A stretch of 64,000 bases of DNA from Alicyclobacillus acidiphilus NBRC 100859. GTDB lineage: Bacteria > Bacillota > Bacilli > Alicyclobacillales > Alicyclobacillaceae. The stretch is taken from assembly GCF_001544355.1 (NCBI RefSeq), contig NZ_BCQI01000004.1:62001-126000 (forward strand), written 5' to 3'. The translations under genes and the position numbers were made by a program. Below the pieces are notes generated by a model, which worked only from the letters and a program-made list of their open reading frames with translations, ran no database searches and was not told the DNA's origin. The stretch's first letter is position 1. Each line of letters opens with the position of its first letter. Positions 9,865 to 17,571 of the stretch are shown here, in pieces.

Positions 9865-9881
9865 TGTTAGATTTTCTGACA
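9865..9881. promoter_or_regulatory. GlnR/TnrA box
   Basis: TGTTAGATTTTCTGACA matches the Bacillus GlnR/TnrA consensus TGTNA-N7-TNACA at every defined position. It ends 7 bp before the -35 element of the glnA promoter, the usual place for nitrogen-dependent repression of a glutamine synthetase gene. Confidence 0.7.
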
Positions 9882-9888
9882 TAACGTG

Positions 9889-9917
9889 TTGACTCATAAT
9901 TCTTGCATTTCTATAAT
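9889..9917 (+). promoter_or_regulatory. SigA promoter of glnA
   Basis: TTGACT (9889-9894), a 17-bp spacer and a perfect TATAAT (9912-9917). It is followed by a short leader and a GGGGGAG ribosome binding site for glnA. Confidence 0.8.
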
Positions 9918-9958
9918 GAGTGGAGTTAACACAGATATGCTTTAGGGGGAGTGGAATT

Positions 9959-11380
9959 TTGACACCGCGCGACATTTTAGATCTGATGAAGAAAAACAAT
10001 GTTGAAATGGTGGACTTCCGAATCGTCGATGTACCTGGACGTCAGCATCACGTGACTGTTCCCGCTGTCGAAGTCGACGAGGGAGTACTTGAAAATGGAG
10101 TCGCGTTCGACGGTTCCAGCATTCAGGGCTTCCGGGGCATTGAAGAGAGCGACATGGTCATGAAGCCTGTCCTGGATTCCGCGTTTATTGACCCATTCAT
10201 GGCGGTACCAACCCTTTCGCTCGCGTGCTCCGTGTATGAGCCGAGCGGTTCACGATACGATAGAGACCCCCGTTTTATTGCAGAAAAAGCTGAATCGTAC
10301 CTGAAGGACAGCGGGATTGCGACCACAGCCTTTTTCGGTCCGGAGCTCGAGTTCTTCATCTTCGACGACATTCGTTTCGACTCCACAAACCGTGGTTCGT
10401 TTTATCAAATCGATTCCGTCGAAGCGATGTGGAATACCGGTACTGGAGAGAAAAATCTTGGTTATCAAGTGAAAAACAAGGGTGGCTACTTCCCTGTTCC
10501 CCCAATTGATACACAACAGGATATCCGGACTGAAATGGTCAAGGAATTGATGAATGTCGGCATTCGAGTGGAGCGTCATCACCACGAGGTGGCGACGGCG
10601 GGACAGGCTGAAATCAATTTCCGCTTCAATACGTTGACCAAGACGGCGGATACCGTCATGGCATACAAGTACATCATCCGCAATGTCGCGCATAAGTACG
10701 GCAAGACCGTAACATTCATGCCGAAACCGATTTTCGGCGACAACGGATCGGGCATGCATGTGCACCAAAGTTTGTTTGACGGCGACAAGCCGTTGTTCTT
10801 CGAGGAAGGTAAATATGGCAACATGAGCGATATTGCGCTGCATTACATCGCAGGCATTCTCCACCATGCTCCTGCGATTTTGGCTTTCTCGAATCCGAGC
10901 ACGAACTCCTACAAGCGTTTGGTTCCAGGCTTTGAGGCGCCGGTCAATCTGGTCTTCTCCAAAGGCAATCGCAGCGCCGCCGTCCGCGTTCCGGTCGCTG
11001 TGGTGTCGCCGAAGACAGCGCGCATCGAGTTCCGTACACCGGATTGCACGGCGAACCCGTATCTCGCGTTTGCCGCAATGCTGATGGCTGGCCTGGACGG
11101 CATCAAGCGCAAGCTCGACCCCACGGCACTGGGCTACGGTCCAATTAACAAAAACATCTATGAGTTGTCCGCTGACGAAAAAGCCCAGATTCGCAGTGTG
11201 CCTGGTTCGCTCGACGAGGTGCTGCAGGCGCTTGAAGCCGATCACGAGTTCTTGCTCGAAGGCGGCGTCTTCAGCAAGGATTTCATCAACACATGGATCG
11301 AGTTCAAACGGACGACGGAAGTCGCTCCGATGAAATTGCGCCCTCATCCCTACGAATTCCAAATGTATTACGACCTGTAA
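9959..11380 (+). CDS. glnA: Type I glutamine synthetase (GSI-beta-like)
   Basis: 473 residues from a TTG start at 9959, with GGGGGAG 8 nt upstream. It makes glutamine from glutamate, ammonia and ATP. Family motifs: FDGSSI, the metal-site EFF (GPELEFFIF), EINFRFN, GSGMHVHQS, NPSTNSYKRLVPGFEAP and RIEFRTPD. The C-terminal half (KNIYELSADE, EGGVFSKDFI, RPHPYEFQMYYDL) aligns with the E. coli-type GSI-beta enzymes, including a Tyr at the adenylylation position, rather than with the about 444-residue GSI-alpha of Bacillus. There is no glnR beside it. A SigA promoter with a GlnR/TnrA box precedes it and a strong terminator follows, so it is a monocistronic nitrogen-regulated unit. Confidence 0.93.
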   Translation: MTPRDILDLMKKNNVEMVDFRIVDVPGRQHHVTVPAVEVDEGVLENGVAFDGSSIQGFRGIEESDMVMKPVLDSAFIDPFMAVPTLSLACSVYEPSGSRYDRDPRFIAEKAESYLKDSGIATTAFFGPELEFFIFDDIRFDSTNRGSFYQIDSVEAMWNTGTGEKNLGYQVKNKGGYFPVPPIDTQQDIRTEMVKELMNVGIRVERHHHEVATAGQAEINFRFNTLTKTADTVMAYKYIIRNVAHKYGKTVTFMPKPIFGDNGSGMHVHQSLFDGDKPLFFEEGKYGNMSDIALHYIAGILHHAPAILAFSNPSTNSYKRLVPGFEAPVNLVFSKGNRSAAVRVPVAVVSPKTARIEFRTPDCTANPYLAFAAMLMAGLDGIKRKLDPTALGYGPINKNIYELSADEKAQIRSVPGSLDEVLQALEADHEFLLEGGVFSKDFINTWIEFKRTTEVAPMKLRPHPYEFQMYYDL

Positions 11381-11402
11381 GGCGTATCGCGCATTGCAAA
11401 AA

Positions 11403-11438
11403 AACAGCCTGCACCGTTTGTGTGCAGGCTGTTTTTTT
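11403..11438 (+). terminator. Rho-independent terminator of glnA
   Basis: A perfect 12-bp stem (AACAGCCTGCAC / GTGCAGGCTGTT) with a 7-nt loop runs into an 8-T tract. It begins 22 bp after the glnA stop. Confidence 0.9.
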
Positions 11439-11518
11439 GCAGAGAGGACAACATCGCGCTGTCGTCTGTGGCCGCGGAGCGTCAAGAGATCAGATCAATT
11501 TGCTTGGGGTCAGCCCGA

Positions 11519-12070
11519 TTATCTCGTGATCCATGGGCCCGTCAACCGGTCAAGAAATGGCGACAGTGCGCAGATGAGCGCGTCGCGAAACATTTGGGCG
11601 CGTGTGATTTGTCCGTTCGTCAGAATACCGATGGTGCCTTCCCCGGCGCGTACGTGTTTGCGGCCTGCCCATTCGTCAACGACGTCGCCCAATTCCCTGC
11701 CAGAACGTACGGCTTGTGCAATTTCCTCTGGCAGATGGATGCGGACTCCTCCGCCTACTCTAACTTCGCGCTCGGGCGTTGCCACTGCGGCCCAGTTACA
11801 TAGAAACATGCCAAGGCGTGTCTCGACAACGCCGCCTTCCAGACCAATTCCGAGATCGCCATGCACAGCCAGCACCGCGTGAATCGCGCGATTCTGGGCC
11901 CCTTGCAAGGTTTCGTCGTCGGAAAACGGCTGCGCCGACACGCCGGACGGTGCGTTCACGCTGCCAAGCTCCACAGGAATGTTCAATTGACGAAATGTCA
12001 TTTCGACGGCCTTCACTTTGGCGGCGTTGGAGGAACCAACTGCAATGCGCCAGATGCGGTTTGTATTCAT
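11519..12070 (-). CDS. DUF84 family inosine/xanthosine triphosphatase
   Basis: 183 residues, ATG with AGGAG six nt upstream. YjjX/DUF84 signatures are present: VGSSNAAKVKAVE at the N-terminus, the QPFSDDETLQGAQNRA block, and GIGLEGGV. This family hydrolyses non-canonical purine nucleoside triphosphates such as ITP and XTP, keeping them out of nucleic acids. It faces away from the FAD oxidoreductase gene and stands alone after the glnA terminator. The substrate range is inferred from the family. Confidence 0.85.
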   Translation of the reverse strand: MNTNRIWRIAVGSSNAAKVKAVEMTFRQLNIPVELGSVNAPSGVSAQPFSDDETLQGAQNRAIHAVLAVHGDLGIGLEGGVVETRLGMFLCNWAAVATPEREVRVGGGVRIHLPEEIAQAVRSGRELGDVVDEWAGRKHVRAGEGTIGILTNGQITRAQMFRDALICALSPFLDRLTGPWITR

Positions 12071-12218
12071 GGAGCACTCCTCACCGATTCGGATCTGGCT
12101 GCATTGGCCGATGGATCGAATCTATATCTTTTTTCTTTATACCACGTATGGCATGTGCGATGGAATCATATTGAGGTATGATAGACAGTGGTTTTCGAAC
12201 ACCGGGAGGTAGCTCGAT

Positions 12219-13481
12219 TTGATACAGAAGACGCACAGCTACGACGTCGTCGTGGTCGGTGGCGGGAGCGCTGGGGTGGCTGCCGCTGTCGGTGCGGCCA
12301 ACGTCGGCGCCAAGACGCTGCTGATTGAAAAGAACCCGTATTTTGGCGGTGCATCGACACATAGTTCAGTCCTCACCATCTGCGGTTTATTTGCGCAACA
12401 AGAACCTACGACACAGGTTGTCGGCGGTGTCGGTCAAACATTTCTCAATCACCTGGCAAGACTGGGCAGATACGACGGTCCGTTTCGCAACCCTGGCTCG
12501 GGCAATGTGATCGTGCCATTGGATGGTGAAACGACGAAATTTGCGCTGGATCAACTGGTCCTCGACGCGGGCGTGATTCCGCGGTTGCACACGATGGTCA
12601 TCGGTGCGGACGTCGATGGACGTCAATTGCGGGCCATTGAATGTTTCCATCACGGTGGTCCTTTTACGGTGGAAGGGGCTGCCTTCGTCGATGCCAGTGG
12701 CGAAGCGGATCTGGCGACGTTTGCGGGAGCGGACGTTCGATACGGCGGCAACGAGGGACGTGTGCAGGCCGGGACGTTGGTGATGCAGTTCGGCGGCGTC
12801 GCACCGGATATCAGTATTCACCGTCACCAGTTCACGGCGGCCGTGTGGCAGGCCAAGCGCGCAGGCATGGATTACTTGACGAAGGACCGAGGCATGGTCG
12901 TGCGTCTCGCGGGATCGAATCACGTATTGGCTCTGTTCGCAGACGAAGACGTGAACGGCTTGGACAGCGAGAGCTTGACACAGGCGGAAATGTCGGGACG
13001 CCGCCAGGCTTGGGGATATCTGGAGGCCTTTCGTCAGTATGTGCCTGGGTTCAAGGACGCCTATTTGGTACAGACGGGCCCTGCCATCGGCGTGCGTGAA
13101 ACGCGCCATGTGTCTGGAGAATATCGTTTGGCTGGAGAAGAAGCGATTCACGGAGCCCGCTTTGAGGACGCCATCGCCCGCGGCGGCTGGCCCGTCGAAA
13201 TTCACGAACCCGGTGAAGCCGCGAGGTATCAACAGATCAAAGACAAGTCGTATTATGAAATTCCGCTGCGAACATTGAAGGTGGATCGGATTGACAATTT
13301 GTGGTGCGCCGGGCGGATCATCGATTGCGATCCGATAGCGTTCGCCTCGGCCCGCGTGATGGGGACCGCGTTCGCGACGGGCCACGCTGCCGGTGTGGCA
13401 GCCGCCTTGCACGCGAGTGTTGGACGCGTGGCCGCCGCGGACGTTCGGCGAGAGTTGATACGCCAGGGCGCCATTCTATAA
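12219..13481 (+). CDS. FAD-dependent oxidoreductase (FAD_oxidored family)
   Basis: 420 residues from TTG at 12219 with GGGAGGT 8 nt upstream. The N-terminal dinucleotide-binding motif is VVVGGGSAGVAAAVGAANVGAKTLLIEK, shown here only as the GGGSAG core plus the terminal Glu. It is followed by the GGAST segment and, mid-protein, VDASGEADLATFAG, which is typical of the PF12831 group. The C-terminal block LWCAGRIIDCDPIAFASARVM completes the FAD site. There is no second cofactor domain. Enzymes of this group act on varied small molecules and the substrate here is unknown. It is a single-gene unit ending at a terminator shared with the convergent Nramp gene. Confidence 0.8.
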   Translation: MIQKTHSYDVVVVGGGSAGVAAAVGAANVGAKTLLIEKNPYFGGASTHSSVLTICGLFAQQEPTTQVVGGVGQTFLNHLARLGRYDGPFRNPGSGNVIVPLDGETTKFALDQLVLDAGVIPRLHTMVIGADVDGRQLRAIECFHHGGPFTVEGAAFVDASGEADLATFAGADVRYGGNEGRVQAGTLVMQFGGVAPDISIHRHQFTAAVWQAKRAGMDYLTKDRGMVVRLAGSNHVLALFADEDVNGLDSESLTQAEMSGRRQAWGYLEAFRQYVPGFKDAYLVQTGPAIGVRETRHVSGEYRLAGEEAIHGARFEDAIARGGWPVEIHEPGEAARYQQIKDKSYYEIPLRTLKVDRIDNLWCAGRIIDCDPIAFASARVMGTAFATGHAAGVAAALHASVGRVAAADVRRELIRQGAIL

Positions 13482-13509
13482 TTCCAGATGTCGATTTCAG
13501 TGAATGTCA

Positions 13510-13540
13510 AACAAGAGAGGGTTGTCCCTCTCTTGTTTTA
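13510..13540 (+). terminator. Terminator between the convergent FAD oxidoreductase and Nramp genes
   Basis: A 12-bp perfect stem (AACAAGAGAGGG / CCCTCTCTTGTT) with a TTGT loop and a following TTTTA on the plus strand. The minus-strand tail is T-poor, so it mainly ends plus-strand transcription. Confidence 0.8.
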
Positions 13541-13567
13541 ATAACAGATGGAAAGAAGCTCTCTTCC

Positions 13568-14830
13568 TCACAGCACTTGAAATCCCATATAGGCACCGAA
13601 CGCCATGATGATGACTGAAATGCTCCATACCACGTATTTGTACAAGCCTTTCATCCGCCATTCGGGAGGCAGAACCTTCGCCTCGAGCAGCAGCAGAAAT
13701 CCCAAGACAAACGGCAGCAGCAAGGCGTTCATGACTTCCGTATCGACCGCCAAATTGACGAGGTTGATACCGCTGAAGACCAAAATGGCGCCGCCGACGT
13801 GGGCGCATGTATAAATCGTGTAAAACCCCTTCGCGTCCCGCCACTTTGCGTTCAGACTGTGCTTGATCCCAGCCACTTCCCCAATTCCCCAAGCGCCGGC
13901 AAGCGACACGACCAACGCGGCGACAAACGATGCGCCAAGCATCCCCAGTCCGAAGATCACTTTGGCCCCACCAACACCGAGAAACGGCATCAATCCTTGC
14001 GATATTTGGGCGACGGTCTGCAAAGGCTGGGACGGGTTCGTGCGTCCGATCGTCGCCGCAATCATCACGACAACCGCGATCATAATCACCTGCGTCAAAA
14101 TGGAACCGCATACGGTGTCCCACCGTGCGATGCGAAGGTGTTTGCGGGTCAAATTGCGATCCACGACAGCCGACTGTTGATAGAAAATCATCCATGGCAT
14201 GATGACGGCGCCGACGTTGGCTGCCAGGAGAAATACGTAACTCGACGATCCGAGCGGAACTGTACGCAAACCGTTCCACAAGGCCTGCCCAGTTGGATGG
14301 GCCATGATGGCTGCGGGAACCAGCAGCAACTCGAACAGCCCCATGGCGATCCCGACGCGTTCCACACGCTTATAGCTTCCCGTCACCCCGAGGCCGATCA
14401 GCAGAAATGTGGCCATGGTGACTGTATAGCGCGGCGATATGCCGAATAACTCGCCTACGCCTGCAATTCCCGCGAATTCGGTGACGAGCGCCCCAACGGC
14501 CGACAAAAACAAAGTGCTCACAGAGAACATGGCCCATTTGCCGCCGAAGTGCTCGCGTATCAGTTCACCGTGCCCCTTCCCTGTCGCAATGCCAAGGCGC
14601 ACCGTTATCTCTTGAACGAGATAGACAATGGGGATGAGGACAATCTGCGGGAGCACCATCGAATACCCCCATTCGGCTCCGGATTGGGCGGCGGTGACGA
14701 TACAGCCAGCGTCTGTGTTGGCAAGCATGACGATGATTCCAGGGCCGAACATGGCCAAACCGAGCATCATGCGACGGAGTTTATGGCGGGGTGCCTGAAT
14801 GCCCATCGCGATTGACTCAGTATCTTTCAT
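13568..14830 (-). CDS. Nramp-related divalent metal transporter with altered substrate-site motifs
   Basis: 420 residues, about 11 hydrophobic segments. ATG at 14830 has GAGGT 7 nt upstream; the longer frame to 14869 has no such site. The first membrane helix reads GPGIIVMLANTDAGC where classical Nramp proteins have DPGN, so the metal-binding Asp is kept but Pro and Asn are replaced. Helix 6 reads VIMPWMIFYQQSAVVD where classical proteins have MPH, so the Met is kept and the His is Trp. Family membership is clear from the overall pattern, yet metal selectivity may differ (Mn, Fe or even Mg). A DtxR/MntR-like palindrome 45 bp upstream points to manganese or iron control. Confidence 0.85.
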   Translation of the reverse strand: MKDTESIAMGIQAPRHKLRRMMLGLAMFGPGIIVMLANTDAGCIVTAAQSGAEWGYSMVLPQIVLIPIVYLVQEITVRLGIATGKGHGELIREHFGGKWAMFSVSTLFLSAVGALVTEFAGIAGVGELFGISPRYTVTMATFLLIGLGVTGSYKRVERVGIAMGLFELLLVPAAIMAHPTGQALWNGLRTVPLGSSSYVFLLAANVGAVIMPWMIFYQQSAVVDRNLTRKHLRIARWDTVCGSILTQVIMIAVVVMIAATIGRTNPSQPLQTVAQISQGLMPFLGVGGAKVIFGLGMLGASFVAALVVSLAGAWGIGEVAGIKHSLNAKWRDAKGFYTIYTCAHVGGAILVFSGINLVNLAVDTEVMNALLLPFVLGFLLLLEAKVLPPEWRMKGLYKYVVWSISVIIMAFGAYMGFQVL

Positions 14831-14874
14831 GGACAAGACCTCACGTAGATGATGGATTAGGCTTCCCAACTTAC

Positions 14875-14893
14875 CTTGGTTAGTCTAAACTAA
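14875..14893. promoter_or_regulatory. DtxR/IdeR/MntR-type metal-responsive operator
   Basis: CTTGGTTAGTCTAAACTAA matches 15 of 19 positions of the DtxR/IdeR consensus TTAGGTTAGCCTAACCTAA, with the core GTTAGT-CTAA-ACTAAC as a perfect inverted repeat. It lies 45 bp upstream of the Nramp start codon and overlaps a possible minus-strand -10 (TAGACT, 18 bp from TTGTAA). Confidence 0.6.
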
Positions 14894-14940
14894 CGGGAAT
14901 GTTGATTACAATAGTCTACTTTGTTCGCAGGGGGGTGCAT

Positions 14941-15024
14941 ATGGCTGCTATCGAGGATTTTCACAAATTGGACATACGTGTTGGCACCGTGATCGGATTG
15001 CCGGATCGAGAGGATGAGACTTGA
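14941..15024 (+). pseudogene. csaA: Truncated csaA remnant (tRNA-binding-domain protein, N-terminus only)
   Basis: The frame opens with ATG behind AGGGGGG and encodes 27 residues before TGA. Residues 1-18 (MAAIEDF-HKLDIRVGTVI) match the start of CsaA, a roughly 110-residue dimeric tRNA-binding-domain protein, almost position for position. The match fades after residue 20 and the rest of the domain is absent. The 3' part overlaps, on the opposite strand, the last about 21 codons of the neighbouring hydrolase. The simplest reading is a csaA gene cut short by a rearrangement that placed the hydrolase gene against it. Translation of the fragment is possible but a function is unlikely. Confidence 0.7.
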
Positions 15025-15941
15025 CGCGCGAGCCATTCATGGATGTGCGCGAACACTTCCATGCGGTTCAACTCGTGCAACAGCTCGTGGCGTGCGCCAG
15101 GATACAACCGCATTTGTACGTCCTGGATGCCGATTCGGCGATAGATGTCGGCAAGTTTCATGACGCCGCGCCCTTGGTGGCCGACGGGGTCCAATTCCCC
15201 GGCAATGAGGAAAATCGGCAGCGTTCGCGGGATTTTTTGAAGATTCGACGGTTTGTACATATCGAGCAGGGCTTGAAACATGTCCCCCATCGAAGCTGCC
15301 GAAAGTGGGAAACCACAACGCTTATCCGACAAAAAGGCGTCGACGACGTCGGGATCGCGGGAAAGCCAATCGTACGGCGTGCGAATCGGGCGGAAGCGTC
15401 TATTGTACATACCGAACGTCAACCAAGTGAGCAACTTGCTCATTGCGGCAGGTCCGTGTCTTCGGGCATATCGCCGGGCGATGGCAATGCCGGCGTATAA
15501 GCGATATCCCTCTGGACCGTTGCATCCGCACAAGATGCAACCGTCGATCCCTTCCGCGCCGCGTACCAGATAACCCTGGGCCACAAACGATCCCATGCTG
15601 TGGCCGAACAAGTAGACAGGGACATCGGGATGGACAGTTTTCAGCCACGAAACGACCGCACCGACGTCCTGCGTCAATCGGGTAAATCCGTTCACTCCAA
15701 GATACCCGAGCGTCCCGGCCGTCTCACCGGTCAGGCCATGCCCCCGTTGGTCATAGGCGCAGACGAGAAAGTCGTGTTGATTCAAATAGGCCGCAAAATC
15801 GCTGTAGCGAGCACTGTGCTCACCCATTCCGTGCAAGATCAAGACAATGCCTTTGACGGCGTCCGAATGCGGAAAAAACGCTCGGCCGAACAGACGGGTC
15901 CCATCATTCAAATGGAGTTTCCAATTCGGTTCAATGGACAC
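14961..15941 (-). CDS. Alpha/beta hydrolase, monoacylglycerol lipase-like
   Basis: 326 residues, GTG start with GGAGG 9 nt upstream. Serine hydrolase features: oxyanion segment LILHGMGEHSARY, DQRGHG, nucleophile elbow GHSMG, acid GELDPVG and His in GARHELLHE. This is the PldB/monoglyceride lipase (hydrolase_4) group. No signal peptide is seen, so it is probably intracellular, acting on monoacylglycerols or lysophospholipids. The last about 21 residues (VSSSRSGNPITV and on) are encoded by the antisense of the csaA remnant and look non-native, so the original C-terminus was probably replaced when the two genes were joined. The catalytic core is complete. Confidence 0.85.
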   Translation of the reverse strand: MSIEPNWKLHLNDGTRLFGRAFFPHSDAVKGIVLILHGMGEHSARYSDFAAYLNQHDFLVCAYDQRGHGLTGETAGTLGYLGVNGFTRLTQDVGAVVSWLKTVHPDVPVYLFGHSMGSFVAQGYLVRGAEGIDGCILCGCNGPEGYRLYAGIAIARRYARRHGPAAMSKLLTWLTFGMYNRRFRPIRTPYDWLSRDPDVVDAFLSDKRCGFPLSAASMGDMFQALLDMYKPSNLQKIPRTLPIFLIAGELDPVGHQGRGVMKLADIYRRIGIQDVQMRLYPGARHELLHELNRMEVFAHIHEWLARQVSSSRSGNPITVPTRMSNL

Positions 15942-15974
15942 GTTTCTGAACCTCCACAGTCGGCCCGCCAGTCG

Positions 15975-16913
15975 TCAGCCCTGCATGCCCTCGCGCGCCA
16001 AGCCGGCAGCCTGTGGCACGCTCGGATAAAAATATTTGTAGAAGTCGTACATCTGGTGACGATCATACACGGATTCCCCAGGCGTATCGTTGGGTATGAC
16101 AATCTCGGTACCCAACGAGGAGCCGTAATCGCTGAAGACGTCGCCTTGAAAATGATAGTCCTTGACACTGCTGGCTTGCGATATGGACGGATGGAATCCC
16201 GTTCCGATTGAATTGAAAACGGTCGATCCCGTAATGTTCCAATTCGCCCATTTGCCGCTGTCCAACGTATAAATCTTTTGCGCGAGCCAGCCGCCCATCG
16301 AATGTCCTGTCAAAATCACGTGTGTAGGTTGGCCATGAAGCTGCGCCTCGACCTTGTTCACGAATTGCTCGGCCGGCGTCAACTGTTCGACCATGTTTGG
16401 CACACTGAGGTAAATTTCCGCGTCGGCGACCAAATCCTGGACATTCACCGTTCCACGGAACGCGATCACGACCGTATTCCCCTGCTGGTACGCCACCGCG
16501 TAAAAGCCATCCTGATTCTCCAGATTGTCGACCGCGATGATCTTCCATGTATTCAAATCGGAAAAGAAAAACTGGTTCGCCTCCTGATACGGCACGTGCC
16601 AGTCCAACTTGTCGACGTGTGTGACTTCGTCAGAGATCGATTTCGGGCCCTGTTGATGGGCGGATAAAACTTCGAGATCACGCATGGATTTTCCAACATA
16701 GTCCTGCAGATCCACGTAAGATAGATCGGTCAATTTCATCAAAACGCCGTCGTATATACCGTTCGTCGTCATCGTCGCAGTTGCAGGCACCTTTGCCGAA
16801 GGCGTGTTCACGCGAACAACGGCATTGACGGTTAAAAATCGAAATGGAGCAATCAGCATAACGGATGCAACGCAGAAAGCCAGCAGGCGTTTCCAGTAAG
16901 CTGGTGATCTCAT
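15975..16913 (-). CDS. Secreted or membrane-anchored class 3-like lipase
   Basis: About 312 residues from ATG at 16913; a TTG at 16943 is an alternative. Basic residues then a hydrophobic stretch (about residues 9-28) form a signal peptide or N-terminal anchor. Further on: VVIAFRGTVNVQDL, then the nucleophile elbow ILTGHSMGGWLAQ, then an FNSIGTG segment. These fit lipase class 3/DUF2974-like serine hydrolases. His candidates lie in the YDRHQMYDF region. It is transcribed with the other hydrolase 33 bp downstream, suggesting a lipid-degrading pair, one exported and one internal. Confidence 0.75.
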   Translation of the reverse strand: MRSPAYWKRLLAFCVASVMLIAPFRFLTVNAVVRVNTPSAKVPATATMTTNGIYDGVLMKLTDLSYVDLQDYVGKSMRDLEVLSAHQQGPKSISDEVTHVDKLDWHVPYQEANQFFFSDLNTWKIIAVDNLENQDGFYAVAYQQGNTVVIAFRGTVNVQDLVADAEIYLSVPNMVEQLTPAEQFVNKVEAQLHGQPTHVILTGHSMGGWLAQKIYTLDSGKWANWNITGSTVFNSIGTGFHPSISQASSVKDYHFQGDVFSDYGSSLGTEIVIPNDTPGESVYDRHQMYDFYKYFYPSVPQAAGLAREGMQG

Positions 16914-17082
16914 GTCTGCTTCGGTAAACTCCTTTACGAGCAATATGCGTAGCCACGGACAGCGTCAGTCCATTCCGAACAGGACTTTGCATCAGTATAG
17001 CATACACACCCACAAACATTTGAAGGAAAATTCCATATGAGATGACATAATAAATGTTATGTATACTTGGCGAGTTCATTCA

Positions 17083-17538
17083 CTATGACTGCCCGTCTGT
17101 CTGTTCCAATTCGAGTATCTGTTCTACCCGATGTCGAATTTGATGCAATACGCCCATCAACTCGCCTTCGAGTCCCGCGGCAATCTCGCTCATGACGCTT
17201 CGTTCAAGGTGACACAAGGCGTCGACCGTCGATCGCCCTTTTTCTGTCAGGTGGATGTAGTGCGCACGCCTGTCTTCGGAACTCGACGTTCGCACCACCA
17301 TACCCTTGCGGTCCAGAATGTCGATGATGCGTGTGATGGTCGTTTTATCCTTCTGAGCTGTCCGTGACAGCTCCGTTTGCGTGGTACGTTCGTTTCTCCG
17401 AAGGCAGTACATGACAATCCATTGTTCAGGCGTGACGTCGTACTCGCGAAAGCGCAATGTCGTCAACTGGTTGACTTTGCGATACGTCGCGCCAAGTAAA
17501 AATCCGATGGAGTCGTTCAGCGGGTTGTAATCCACCAT
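17083..17538 (-). CDS. MarR family transcriptional regulator
   Basis: 151 residues from ATG at 17538 with AAGGAG 7 nt upstream. Winged-helix features: VTPEQWIVMYCL, TTQTELSRTAQKDKTTITRIIDIL as the recognition region, and the wing sequence VVRTSSSEDRRAHYIHLTEKG with the conserved DRR. It lies 33 bp downstream of a FUSC exporter gene in the same direction, the common layout for a drug- or phenolic-sensing repressor that controls its own operon. A palindrome before the FUSC gene (19256-19277) is a candidate operator. Confidence 0.9.
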   Translation of the reverse strand: MVDYNPLNDSIGFLLGATYRKVNQLTTLRFREYDVTPEQWIVMYCLRRNERTTQTELSRTAQKDKTTITRIIDILDRKGMVVRTSSSEDRRAHYIHLTEKGRSTVDALCHLERSVMSEIAAGLEGELMGVLHQIRHRVEQILELEQTDGQS

Positions 17539-17571
17539 TCGTCGTCTCCTTGAACAGATTGTCAATCAAAA

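Noticed and set aside
10250-11485. Long minus-strand open frame of 411 codons opposite glnA
   Set aside because: It is the antisense shadow of a clear glutamine synthetase, has no ribosome binding site and its translation shows no family motif. Long antisense frames are frequent in this GC-rich DNA.
12387-13412. 341-codon minus-strand frame opposite the FAD oxidoreductase
   Set aside because: No recognisable protein and no start signal; the plus-strand gene has a full FAD-binding motif and terminator.
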